Source: Acinetobacter sp. ANC 3781
Lineage (GTDB): Bacteria > Pseudomonadota > Gammaproteobacteria > Pseudomonadales > Moraxellaceae
Reading direction: 5' to 3'
Assembly: GCF_004331285.1 (NCBI RefSeq)
Contig: NZ_SJOH01000012.1
Span: 55,789 to 119,788, forward strand
DNA length: 64,000 bases
A program made the translations under genes and the position numbers. Below are positions 46,307-55,085 of this stretch, in pieces. Positions within the stretch are counted from its first letter, which is position 1, and the number at the start of each line of letters is the position of its first letter. The notes beneath the pieces were generated by a model that had not been told where the DNA came from, made no database searches, and worked only from the letters and a program-made list of their open reading frames with translations.

Positions 46307-47101
46307 ATGATTAAGCTAGCAGTAAATTTATCGATGATTTTTACTGAAGTGCCTTTGATTGAGCGCTTTGCTCTGGCTCACGCACAGGGTTTTCAGCATG
46401 TGGAAATTCAGTTTCCTTATGAACTCAGCATTGAACAAATTCAAACCCAGCTGACCCTTCATGACTTAAGCCTTTGCCTGATCAATGTGCCTGCCGGTGA
46501 TTTAATGCAAGGTGGCAATGGTCTTGCCGGTGTTCCGGGTATGGAACTTGAGTTTCATCGCGGTTTAGAACAAGCAATTCAATATGCCACAGCACTGAAT
46601 GTCCCGAGTGTAAACATTTTAGCGGGCAAGCAACCACTCGATGCAGATCTACTGCCTTGCTTAAATACTTTGGCAAAAAATTTGAAACTTGCCTGCTCTA
46701 TGCTAGGCGAATATCAGATTCAGCCGGTATTTGAAATGATTAATGGCACAGATATGCCACGCTTTCTAGTTCAGAACATCGCTCAAGCGCAAGAAATGCT
46801 TGAAGCCGTACAAAATCCTGCCCTAAAAATGCAATATGACTGTTATCACATGGCAATGATGGGTGAAGATGTATTTGAAGCATTAAAAGAAAATATTCAC
46901 GATATTGGTCATATTCAATTTGCAGACTGTCCGGGACGTCACGAACCCGATACTGCTCAAATTAATTTCGCAGAAATTTTTCAATGGCTTAATCAAAGCA
47001 GCTATATGGGCTACACCGCTGCGGAATATCGACCTCAGGTACACTCACAGCATTCTTTTGCATGGAAAGATAAATATTTTGTAAAACATCCGCAAAGTTA
47101 A
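46307..47101 (+). CDS. Hydroxypyruvate isomerase family protein
   Basis: A 264-residue TIM-barrel of the AP-endonuclease-2/Hyi type. Metal ligands are expected at FEMINGTDMPRF, YDCYHMAMMGED, IGHIQFADCPGRHEPDT and the late AAEYRPQ. It should turn hydroxypyruvate to tartronate semialdehyde, the substrate of the GlxR-like enzyme encoded just upstream. No glyoxylate carboligase gene is nearby, so the upstream source of substrate is not visible here. Confidence 0.82.
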   Translation: MIKLAVNLSMIFTEVPLIERFALAHAQGFQHVEIQFPYELSIEQIQTQLTLHDLSLCLINVPAGDLMQGGNGLAGVPGMELEFHRGLEQAIQYATALNVPSVNILAGKQPLDADLLPCLNTLAKNLKLACSMLGEYQIQPVFEMINGTDMPRFLVQNIAQAQEMLEAVQNPALKMQYDCYHMAMMGEDVFEALKENIHDIGHIQFADCPGRHEPDTAQINFAEIFQWLNQSSYMGYTAAEYRPQVHSQHSFAWKDKYFVKHPQS

Positions 47102-47114
47102 ATCATGAACGGAT

Positions 47115-47143
47115 TTGAAATTCGGCACTAAAACCGCTATATT
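47115..47143 (+). promoter_or_regulatory. Sigma-70 promoter of rsfS
   Basis: TTGAAA (47115-47120) and TATATT (47138-47143) are separated by 17 bases. The start would be near 47150, one base after the first ATG of the long ORF, which favours the ATG at 47179 as the true rsfS start. Confidence 0.7.
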
Positions 47144-47178
47144 ACACGATGAGTTATTGTCCGGAAATAAAACCCTTT

Positions 47179-47577
47179 ATGAATTTAGAACCATCGCCCA
47201 GCGCTTCTAATTCTCTCGATCTCGCAATGAATTCTCAAGCTAAAGATGTACAAGCTTGCTTGAAAGTTGTACATGAAGCCCTATTAGATGTAAAAGCAAA
47301 AGATATTATTGAACTTAATGTTGGCGCTATTAGCAATGTAGCAGACTATATGGTCATTGCTAGCGGTACATCATCCCGTCACATTAAAGCCCTCGCAGAT
47401 AACGTTGCTGAAGAAGCACGTAAAGCGGGTTTCCGCCCGATCGGCGTTGAAGGTGAACGTGATGCGGAATGGATCTTAATCGATCTCGGTTTTGTGGTTG
47501 TCCACGTGATGCTTCCAACAGCGCGTAAATTTTACGACCTTGAAAGCTTATGGCGTGCTACTCCAGAATCTGCTTAA
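47179..47577 (+). CDS. rsfS: Ribosome silencing factor RsfS
   Basis: A 132-residue RsfS (Iojap) protein that binds L14 of the large ribosomal subunit and stops joining when nutrients are scarce. Core motifs: KDIIELNVGAISNVADYMVI, ASGTSSRHIKALADNV, GVEGERDAEWILIDLGFVVV and FYDLESLW. The ORF can begin at 47149, but that ATG is at the predicted transcription start, so 47179 (MNLEPS) is preferred. It ends at a strong terminator. The N-terminal 20 residues are an unstructured extension. Confidence 0.93.
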   Translation: MNLEPSPSASNSLDLAMNSQAKDVQACLKVVHEALLDVKAKDIIELNVGAISNVADYMVIASGTSSRHIKALADNVAEEARKAGFRPIGVEGERDAEWILIDLGFVVVHVMLPTARKFYDLESLWRATPESA

Positions 47578-47584
47578 AGCAAGA

Positions 47585-47610
47585 AAAAGCGACCATAAGG
47601 TCGCTTTTTT
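47585..47610 (+). terminator. Rho-independent terminator of rsfS
   Basis: An eight-base or longer GC-rich stem (arms around 47587-47594 and 47599-47606), an ATAA loop, and six T residues. Confidence 0.9.
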
Positions 47611-47683
47611 CATTTTAGATGTCCTATTTTAGCCCCAGCTCCTATATAAAACTGAATCTTTACACTTTTAAGATCAACCCTAT

Positions 47684-48292
47684 TTATAACAATTGATGTA
47701 AATCTACATCAGGATATTTTGCCTTGATGTTCACTTTCACACGTGCATAGACCTGATCTGCTTTCACTGGTCCATAAAACTCGCAATAACATTCATAGAT
47801 TGTAGTAATGACCTCGGCATAACTGGTCAGCGATAAAAATTCTACAAAAGCAGTTTCATTAATTTTTGTAGAAGTCATTATGGCTAAACCTATCAATTGT
47901 AGTCGTTTTTTAACTTCCTCATTAAAATCATTAAGATCAGTTTCTATAACGGTCATCATCACACTGTTAATTAAGTCAAAGAAAGCATCCGAAAGATGAG
48001 TTGAAATCAAGTTTACCGATTCTGCTTTGGGTTTTAACTCTAATAAAACGTGCTTTTCAACAGCCGACATTTCACACAAAACCTGCTTCAGCATATCCTT
48101 GCGATAAAAGCGCAATTCCTCGGTATCACAAATTTCACTCAAGAAGCGATTAAGTACAAAAGAAGGTTTATCCCCATATTCTTGTTCCCAATAATGTAAT
48201 ACACGTTCCAGTACCGCACCTTGCATATAAGGACTTAAGCCACGTTCAATCGCTTGTTTCTTTTGCATCACACTGAGTAATTCATTCGGCAT
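47684..48292 (-). CDS. Uncharacterised protein encoded behind amtB
   Basis: A 202-residue soluble, mostly helical protein of unknown family. There is no signal peptide or membrane helix. Visible segments: MQGAVLERVLHYWEQEYGD, YRKDMLKQVLCEMSAVEK, LSDAFFDLINSVMMTVIETD, YAEVITTIYECYCEFYGP. A strong AAGGAG lies seven bases before the ATG and the gene begins 11 bases after amtB, so it is probably made with the ammonium transporter under nitrogen control. I do not recognise a catalytic motif. Confidence 0.75.
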   Translation of the reverse strand: MPNELLSVMQKKQAIERGLSPYMQGAVLERVLHYWEQEYGDKPSFVLNRFLSEICDTEELRFYRKDMLKQVLCEMSAVEKHVLLELKPKAESVNLISTHLSDAFFDLINSVMMTVIETDLNDFNEEVKKRLQLIGLAIMTSTKINETAFVEFLSLTSYAEVITTIYECYCEFYGPVKADQVYARVKVNIKAKYPDVDLHQLL

Positions 48293-48303
48293 GGCTAAAC
48301 TCC

Positions 48304-49638
48304 TTAGTGGCGTTTGGTAATATCATCTGTTTCAAAAGTCACATCACGCTGAAATTCGGGATAAGATAATTCTGCATGTTCGGTATAATCCAGACCACGT
48401 TGCTCATGTTGCGTGCTGACGCGTAAGCCGCCCAATAGTTTATCCAGTAATTTAAATACAACTAATGCAATTCCAAAGCCCCAGGCAAATGCGACCATCA
48501 CCCCTAAAGCCTGAATTAAAATAATATGTGAATTAAACATATCGGCTTCAAAAAACAAGCCTGCAGCGACTGTTCCCCATGCCCCACAAAAACCATGTAC
48601 AGTAACTGCATCGACCACATCATCAAGTTTTAATTTTTCCATTAAGGTCGGCAAGGTACTCACCAGCAAACCTGCAACTGCACCAGTCACGACTGCAAAG
48701 ACGGGAGACATAGTTGCACAGCCTGCGGTAATTCCTACCAAACCACCCAAGGATGCATTGATAGTTGTCTTCATCAGGATCGCTTTGCCCCCAATTAAAG
48801 CATACAGCATATAAGCGACTGCTCCGGCACAGGCCGCCAAATGGGTATTCAAGGCAATTCGCCCTATACTCACACTGGCATTGACTGTGGATGCGGCATT
48901 AAAACCAAACCATGCCAGCCATAGAATAAAACCACCTAAGGCAACCAAAGGTAGATTATGTCCTGCCAGATGGTGAATTTGTCCATGACGTCCAAAACGT
49001 CCCAAGCGAGGACCCAATACAATGATGCCTGCCAATGCTACCCATCCACCGATTGAATGCACCACGGTTGAACCGGCAAAGTCGATAAAGCCCAAAGCTT
49101 TCAACCAGCCCGAACCCTCAAAGATACTGCCCCATGCCCAGCTGCCAAACACCGGGTAAATCAATCCGCTGACTACCGCTGCACTGACCACATACGCCAC
49201 AAAGTGAATACGTTCAGCCATGGCCCCACTGGCAATGGTCGTCGCTGTGGCAGCAAACATCATTTGGAAGAACAATAAATTCCAATGCCAATCATCCATG
49301 ACATTGGGTGCAAAATGACTGGTTCCGATCCAGCCTGAAGCATTGATCCCAAACATCAAACCAAATCCCAATAACCAGAACACCAATCCGCCAAAACAAG
49401 CGTCCATATAATTTTTCATGAGTACATTGACGGTATTTTTACTGCGTACAGAGCCACTTTCCACCATTGCAAAACCGGCCTGCATAAAGAAGACCAAGAT
49501 TCCGCCCATCACTACCCACACACTGTCGAGTGACAAACGTATTTCTTGAAGATTGGCCGTGTTTGTCGCAGATTCACTGGCAAATACAGGCAATGAAAAT
49601 ACCGATAATAGCCACACAAGATACTTTATTATTTTCAT
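48304..49638 (-). CDS. amtB: Ammonium transporter
   Basis: A 444-residue Amt/Rh channel with a signal peptide (LVWLLSVFSLPVFA) and 11 predicted helices. Family motifs are FMQAGFAMVESGSVRSKN, the first pore histidine in VVHSIGGWVAL, and the second in DAVTVHGFCGAWGTVA. ATG at 49638 follows AGGGGGA by six bases; the ORF also opens at a TTG at 49644. A sigma-54 promoter lies just upstream. glnK, the usual partner, is not adjacent; an unknown gene follows instead. Confidence 0.94.
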   Translation of the reverse strand: MKIIKYLVWLLSVFSLPVFASESATNTANLQEIRLSLDSVWVVMGGILVFFMQAGFAMVESGSVRSKNTVNVLMKNYMDACFGGLVFWLLGFGLMFGINASGWIGTSHFAPNVMDDWHWNLLFFQMMFAATATTIASGAMAERIHFVAYVVSAAVVSGLIYPVFGSWAWGSIFEGSGWLKALGFIDFAGSTVVHSIGGWVALAGIIVLGPRLGRFGRHGQIHHLAGHNLPLVALGGFILWLAWFGFNAASTVNASVSIGRIALNTHLAACAGAVAYMLYALIGGKAILMKTTINASLGGLVGITAGCATMSPVFAVVTGAVAGLLVSTLPTLMEKLKLDDVVDAVTVHGFCGAWGTVAAGLFFEADMFNSHIILIQALGVMVAFAWGFGIALVVFKLLDKLLGGLRVSTQHEQRGLDYTEHAELSYPEFQRDVTFETDDITKRH

Positions 49639-49669
49639 GAACAATCCCCCTAAAACCTATTCATGAAAT

Positions 49670-49685
49670 AGCAAAAGAAATGCCA
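49670..49685 (-). promoter_or_regulatory. Sigma-54 promoter of amtB
   Basis: The minus strand reads TGGCATTTCTTTTGCT, matching TGGCAN6TTGCW with the -24 GG and -12 GC in exact spacing. Transcription would start near 49659, about 21 bases before the amtB ATG. Sigma-54 control of ammonium transport under low nitrogen is well known. Confidence 0.8.
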
Positions 49686-49941
49686 AATTTAAGGGATATA
49701 TTTTTTATTTTTAAATATTCAGAAACATGCATCTCTTAAAGCTGTATGAGTTTCTTGTTAAGAAGCCAATTAAACCTTTATATTTAAATCAGAAATAACA
49801 ATAGAGAATTAACTGCCATCTTATGACGCATTTTAGCTATGTCTTTCTGTAATAGCGCACCAAATAAGATGAAAAATTAACCGATTCCTAAAGAAGTCTC
49901 TCATTATTCTCATTTACTTTATAGCTTTAAAAATTCTCCAT

Positions 49942-49974
49942 TTAAAAAATAAAAAACCACCCAAAGGTGGTTTT
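49942..49974 (-). terminator. Rho-independent terminator of the pnt operon
   Basis: A nine-base stem (49953-49961 with 49966-49974), CAAA loop, and a T-rich tail on the minus strand. It lies about 50 bases after pntB. Confidence 0.85.
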
Positions 49975-50023
49975 AATCTCGCTCAATCCCTCTTTATGAA
50001 AGAGAGACTTTTTAAGCATCTAT

Positions 50024-51478
50024 TTAGTGACCGCCACCATTAATTGCTTTGGTCATGTCTTCTACCACTTTCTTGGCATCACCGAAAATCATCATGGTCT
50101 TCTCGTTATAGAACAAGTCATTGTCCAGACCTGCATAACCCGTTGCCATAGAACGCTTGATCACCATAATGGTACGCGCCTTATGCGCTTCCAAAATTGG
50201 CATACCGTAAATTGGTGAAGTTGGATCATCTTTTGCTGCAGGATTAACCACGTCATTTGCTCCAATTACCAGAACCACATCCGTTGCAGGGAAATCAGTG
50301 TTGATTTCGTCCATTTCCAAGATGTCATCATAGGCAACATCAGCTTCTGCAAGAAGGACGTTCATATGACCCGGCATACGACCCGCTACCGGGTGAATCG
50401 CAAAACGGACTTTTACGCCTTGTTCTTTCAGGATTTCACACAGTTCTTTCACAGCATTCTGTGCACGACCTTGCGCCATACCATACCCTGGTACAATCAC
50501 AACGCTGTCGGCATTCGACATCAAGAAGCCGGCATCATCTGCTGAACCTGAACGGTGATTACGCTGAACTTTTTCACCATTGTCTACTGCTGCAACTGCT
50601 GTACCGCCCATTGCACCACCAAACAAAACGTTGATGATCGAACGGTTCATCGCTTTACACATAATGTAAGACAGAATCGCACCAGATGAACCGACAAGCG
50701 AACCTGCAACGATCAGCATATTGTTCTCTAAAGTGAAACCAATACCTGCTGCCGCCCAACCCGAGAATGAGTTCAACAGCGATACCACAACTGGCATATC
50801 ACCGCCACCGACCGGGGCAATCCATACCCAACCGAACACCAGCGCCAGAGCAGTCATCGCCCAGAACGCCTGCATGTTGCCTGTTGAGAAGAACACAAAG
50901 CCAGACGCTAACATCGCTAGGAAAATAAGCGCTTGTACCGGTTTAACCCATGCACCTGAAATGGTTTTTGCCCATTTTTTCGCAGCCAATTTACCATAGG
51001 CAAATACAGAGGCTGTAAAGGTAATCGCGCCCACAAAGCAACCCACAAACAATTCAAATAAATGAACTTTGCTCATGTGTACATGCTGAACACCAGCTGC
51101 CTCTAAAGCAGTCTGATTTTGAGCAAACAATGCTGTCAGCTGGTTATTATGCAGAATGGCAGCAATCGCAATTAAAACTGCAGCCAAACCAACCAAGGAG
51201 TGCATCAGCGCAACAGTTTCAGGCATCTGTGTCATCGGGACAGTACGTGCACGTGCAATACCCACTACACCACCCAGTACCATTGCACCGATAATCATCC
51301 AGACCACCGGATGCTCGGCAACAAAGAATGTCGTGATTACAGCAATCGCCATCGCGATCATGCCGTAACGGTTACCCTGAATAGCCGTTTTCGGGCCAGA
51401 CAAACCACGAAGTGTTAAGATAAAAAGAACGGCGCCTACCAAGTAGAACCAATCCGCATAGTCTCGAATAAATTCCAT
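50024..51478 (-). CDS. pntB: NAD(P) transhydrogenase subunit beta
   Basis: A 484-residue inner-membrane subunit of proton-translocating transhydrogenase, which makes NADPH from NADH using the proton gradient. The N-terminal half has eight or nine helices; the C-terminal NADP-binding domain has VIVPGYGMAQGRAQNAV and IHPVAGRMPGHMNVLL, then VLVIGANDVVNPAA. Its ATG directly follows the small alpha-2 gene, with no gap. Length is normal. Confidence 0.96.
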   Translation of the reverse strand: MEFIRDYADWFYLVGAVLFILTLRGLSGPKTAIQGNRYGMIAMAIAVITTFFVAEHPVVWMIIGAMVLGGVVGIARARTVPMTQMPETVALMHSLVGLAAVLIAIAAILHNNQLTALFAQNQTALEAAGVQHVHMSKVHLFELFVGCFVGAITFTASVFAYGKLAAKKWAKTISGAWVKPVQALIFLAMLASGFVFFSTGNMQAFWAMTALALVFGWVWIAPVGGGDMPVVVSLLNSFSGWAAAGIGFTLENNMLIVAGSLVGSSGAILSYIMCKAMNRSIINVLFGGAMGGTAVAAVDNGEKVQRNHRSGSADDAGFLMSNADSVVIVPGYGMAQGRAQNAVKELCEILKEQGVKVRFAIHPVAGRMPGHMNVLLAEADVAYDDILEMDEINTDFPATDVVLVIGANDVVNPAAKDDPTSPIYGMPILEAHKARTIMVIKRSMATGYAGLDNDLFYNEKTMMIFGDAKKVVEDMTKAINGGGH

Positions 51479-51805
51479 TTATGAACCCTCTTTTTTCTTT
51501 TGCTTCGGCTTAAACATCTCAAGCATACGTGCAGTCACGGCAAAGCCACCGAAAATATTGATACTTGCCAAGAACACAGCGATCGCACCCAAAATGCTGA
51601 CAATGTTCACGCTCTGGAAAGCCACGTTTGCGTCTACGCCGATCACCGGCAAACCCACAGTCTGGATCATCGCACCGACCACAATAATGGAAGACAGTGC
51701 ATTGGTGACAGCCATAAGTGGCGTGTGTAAAGCGGGTGTCACGCCCCAAACTACGTAGTAACCTACGAAGATGGCAAGGACGAAAATTGTAATCGTTTCA
51801 ACCAT
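51479..51805 (-). CDS. NAD(P) transhydrogenase subunit alpha, membrane part
   Basis: A 108-residue protein with three or four helices (about residues 3-21, 35-48 and 66-88; [42 protein letters not shown]). It corresponds to the membrane part of E. coli PntA, encoded separately here, as in many alpha- and some gammaproteobacteria. It lies between the soluble alpha subunit and pntB. Confidence 0.93.
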   Translation of the reverse strand: MVETITIFVLAIFVGYYVVWGVTPALHTPLMAVTNALSSIIVVGAMIQTVGLPVIGVDANVAFQSVNIVSILGAIAVFLASINIFGGFAVTARMLEMFKPKQKKKEGS

Positions 51806-51816
51806 GATCTATCTCC

Positions 51817-52944
51817 TTAACCACGCTTTAACAGCACTTGGCCGCCATGAGCGACGAGTAGCGCTTTTTGAATTTCTTCTTCTGGATTAATGACAAAGTT
51901 TTTGTCTTGATCAAAAAGAGTTTCCAGGAAATTAAAGACATTGCGTGCATAAAGTGCTGAAGCTTCAGTCGCAACTGTTGCCGGGATATTTGGAATACCC
52001 AAAATGGTCACGCCATTATCGGTTACGACATTTTCACCGCACTTAGAACCTTCAACGTTACCGCCCGATTCCACTGCCATATCCAGAATGATTGAACCCG
52101 GTTTCATTTTGGCAACCGTTTCAGATTTGATTAAACGCGGTGCATCACGGCCTGGTAACAGTGCAGTGGTAATCACGATATCCGCATTAGAAACGGCTTT
52201 GTCGACAATTGCGGCTTGGTCTTTGATGTATTTCTCACCCGGCATCCAGCCATAACCATTTTTAGCCGCATCCGCAGCTTTCTGCTTTTCTTCGTCAGAC
52301 ATTGGCACGTCTAACCATTTACCGCCTAAAGACTCCACCTGATCGCGAGCTGTTGGACGTAAATCTGTTGCTTCAACCACAGCACCTAAGCGCTTTGCAG
52401 TTGCAATTGCTTGTAGACCGGCAACACCTACCCCCATGATGACTACACGGGCAGGTTTAACCGTACCTGCAGCAGTCATCAACATTGGGAACATGCGCTG
52501 GTATTCAGCAGCCGCCAAAAGTACCGATTTATAACCGGCCAGGTTGGCTTGCGAAGACAATACATCCATGTTTTGTGCGCGGGAAAGCGTACGAGGTAAA
52601 AGCTCTAATGCAAATGCAGACACCTGCGCCGATGCAAATTGGTCAAGTTCAGTATTGCGGTATGGGTCAAACATCGCAATAACTGCGGTATTTGGAGCAA
52701 GTTTTTGAATTTCGTTACCTTTAGGAGCACGAACTTTCAAAATAATTTGACTGCCGGTATAAGCATTATCCGTAATTTTGGCACCGACTTGTTCATATGC
52801 ACTGTCAATATAAGCGGCTTTAACACCCGCTCTACGTTCAATGACCACTGTATGACCAGCACTGATCAACTTCTTTACTGTTTCTGGTGTTGCAGCCACA
52901 CGACTTTCACCGATAACAGTTTCGGTTGGGATTCCGATCTGCAT
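51817..52944 (-). CDS. pntA: NAD(P) transhydrogenase subunit alpha, NAD-binding part
   Basis: A 375-residue soluble subunit that binds NAD(H), related to alanine dehydrogenase. Seen: IGIPTETVIGESRVAATPETV, RVVIMGVGVAGLQAIATAKRLGA as the Rossmann loop, and DMAVESGGNVEG. It lacks the C-terminal helices of the fused enzyme; those are encoded in the next gene, 11 bases downstream. First gene of the three-gene operon. Confidence 0.94.
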   Translation of the reverse strand: MQIGIPTETVIGESRVAATPETVKKLISAGHTVVIERRAGVKAAYIDSAYEQVGAKITDNAYTGSQIILKVRAPKGNEIQKLAPNTAVIAMFDPYRNTELDQFASAQVSAFALELLPRTLSRAQNMDVLSSQANLAGYKSVLLAAAEYQRMFPMLMTAAGTVKPARVVIMGVGVAGLQAIATAKRLGAVVEATDLRPTARDQVESLGGKWLDVPMSDEEKQKAADAAKNGYGWMPGEKYIKDQAAIVDKAVSNADIVITTALLPGRDAPRLIKSETVAKMKPGSIILDMAVESGGNVEGSKCGENVVTDNGVTILGIPNIPATVATEASALYARNVFNFLETLFDQDKNFVINPEEEIQKALLVAHGGQVLLKRG

Positions 52945-53929
52945 GAGCCTTCCTCAAGCTAATTTTTCTTAAGTAAACATTGCAGTTAGCAATGTTTCCC
53001 CCTAGATGCATTTTTGTTGAATTTTTGGATTCTAATTGAACTTTTTTAAATTACCACCCAATATTTATTTAATAAATACCCATATTTTGAACTGGTAATT
53101 CATAAAAATAATTATACGATATCGCATTTCTTGGTTCCGCCTTGATTAAAAATTTCTTTTATCCACCGAATTGCCATTGCAATACTTTCTTAATTCTTAT
53201 ATTTAAATGCGGATTATGATTTTTTAGGCTTGCTTAAAAAATATGCATTGATGATTCTGACAATTTAAGCTTTTATGATAAATAAAACGCTACCTTAAAG
53301 ATGCTCTTATTTTGGGATAAAACAGCCTATTTCAGCGCTACTTTTAATAAGGTTGGCTAAAGTGACATGATATACAGACTGATTGAGCAGAAAATCTGCC
53401 TGTTTTTAAAAGATCATTTCTAAAAATAAGCTGCAAACTAAATCGTATCTCATCTCTATTGTTTTCAATTTCAATTGTTATTTTTATCAATCTAGTCTTA
53501 CTTGCCATAAGTCTAATAAGATCAAAAAAATAGTTGAATTTTTTTTGCGCACCATTTCGCTTGATGATGATTTAATCGTATTTTTACATAAATGACTATT
53601 TTGTGCACTATTTTGGGGCAAGCAACAAATATTCATCCCTATATTGCTATTTTTACTGATTAAAATCATCAACTTTAGCATTTTATGATTTTTCTACGGT
53701 ACATTTAACCTATTCATCTGATCGTTGAAAAAGAGATTCATGGAACTAAGTTCAGCTTTTATTTTATCGCTCCTTTGTTGAAATAAATTAAACCCAATAA
53801 AAAAGGATTCATTCCAAATTAGAATCTTAGCCATCATATTTTTGCATTTCACCTTGCTTAGCAAAAACTTTATAATTCACGGTTCTACACTTTCTCTTTC
53901 ATACTTAAAGCACTTCCCAAGTAGGTAAA
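52945..53929. other. Long AT-rich intergenic region
   Basis: Nearly 1 kb with no supported gene, between the divergent pntA and EamA genes. It is strongly AT-rich. A 64-codon open stretch at 53487-53681 on the minus strand has no family likeness or ribosome-binding site. Promoters for both flanking genes must lie here, but no strong consensus pair was found. No repeats or stem-loops of note were seen. Confidence 0.6.
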
Positions 53930-54856
53930 ATGAAACTAAGTCTAACAAGAACACAATTAGGTTCCTTGTTCGCTGTTTGTGCTGCTTTTTTATTTAGCAC
54001 CAAAGCTATTTTTATTAAACAGACCTATGCACTCTCCCCGCTGGTCGATGGTACGGTTCTCATGGCTCTCAGAATGGCCAGTGCACTGCCTTTCTTCCTT
54101 CTGATTTGCTGGTTAAGTCGACATCAGAGTAAAAACCTGAGCAGTAAAGACTGGGGTTTATTGATCCTTGCAGGCTTGATCGGTTATTACCTTGCTAGCT
54201 GGCTGGATTTTGTCGGGCTGATGTATATCAGTGCCTCACTGGAACGGATTATTTTATTTTTATATCCCACGATGACGGTTCTGGCTTCAAGCATCATCTA
54301 TAAACAACGCTTAAGCTTTAAAAGTCTTTTTGCGATTTTGCTCAGCTATGGTGGGACAGTCATCGTGATGCTACAAGAACAAAGTAATGTTCCGCATCAA
54401 AGCAATTTCTGGCTAGGTGCAAGTTTAGTGTTTGCCAGTGCTGTGGCATTCGCAAGCTATTTATTATTAACACCGCGCCTGATTCAGAAATTCGGTTCAT
54501 GGAACTTTACCGGCCTTGCACTGAGCATTGCCTGTATTGGCACCCTCACCCATTATGTAATTGCCATTCCTAATCCAATTGGCCTCCTCACGCAGTTACC
54601 CAGTGCCGTAATTTGGTATGGCGTTGGGCTAGGCTTTATGGTCACGGTTTTACCTACTGTATTATTGATGCAGAGTATTGAGCGCTTAGGTGCTTCACAA
54701 TCTGCCATGATTGCATCTATTGGTCCTATTCTGACCATTATTTTGGCAACTCTTTTCTTGGGTGAAAAAATGAATGCGATTCAGTGGTTCGGCTGTGCCT
54801 TGAATATTGTCGGTGTAATGATGATTACCTTATCGAAAAAGAAACTCGCCCATTAA
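53930..54856 (+). CDS. EamA/DMT-family transporter
   Basis: A 308-residue membrane protein with ten helices in two five-helix EamA repeats (LFAVCAAFLFSTKAIFIKQTY at the start; WLGASLVFASAVAFASYLLL at the start of the second half). The second-repeat end FLGEKMNAIQWFGCALNIVGV is typical. Such proteins export or take up small metabolites; the substrate is unknown. It is on its own, with AGG four bases before the ATG. Confidence 0.87.
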   Translation: MKLSLTRTQLGSLFAVCAAFLFSTKAIFIKQTYALSPLVDGTVLMALRMASALPFFLLICWLSRHQSKNLSSKDWGLLILAGLIGYYLASWLDFVGLMYISASLERIILFLYPTMTVLASSIIYKQRLSFKSLFAILLSYGGTVIVMLQEQSNVPHQSNFWLGASLVFASAVAFASYLLLTPRLIQKFGSWNFTGLALSIACIGTLTHYVIAIPNPIGLLTQLPSAVIWYGVGLGFMVTVLPTVLLMQSIERLGASQSAMIASIGPILTIILATLFLGEKMNAIQWFGCALNIVGVMMITLSKKKLAH

Positions 54857-55013
54857 ACCTCTTCATCAAAATACTGTGAATAGGGCAATTTTAAGAATTT
54901 CTAGGGAGATATTTATAGTCTCTCCCCAAAATAACAATTTTGAATTCAGTAAATGAATAGCCAGGCAAATATCCGTCTTTACCTTTTTGTCTGCTAATTC
55001 CTGTCTCAGGTCT

Positions 55014-55022
55014 TGCTATACT
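55014..55022 (+). promoter_or_regulatory. Extended -10 promoter for the MFS gene
   Basis: TGCTATACT is an extended -10 element (TGN plus TATACT) 64 bases before the MFS ATG. No clear -35 box is at the expected place, as is common for extended -10 promoters. A six-base inverted repeat (GGTTCG/CGAACC) lies in the leader. Confidence 0.45.
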
Positions 55023-55085
55023 GGTTCGGCTCACTGAAAAGGAGCAACCGCGAACCGTCGGTAAAACATTAAGCAAAGGATTTTT

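Larger units (their letters stand above)
49639..50023. other. Intergenic region between amtB and pntB
   Basis: No gene is visible. It holds the amtB sigma-54 promoter at its left end and the pntB terminator at its right end. A single GCACC half-site, possibly for NtrC, lies near 49857; no paired palindrome was found. Confidence 0.6.

Noticed and set aside
53487..53681. 64-codon ORF in the AT-rich gap
   Set aside because: No ribosome-binding site and no family likeness; expected by chance in this composition.
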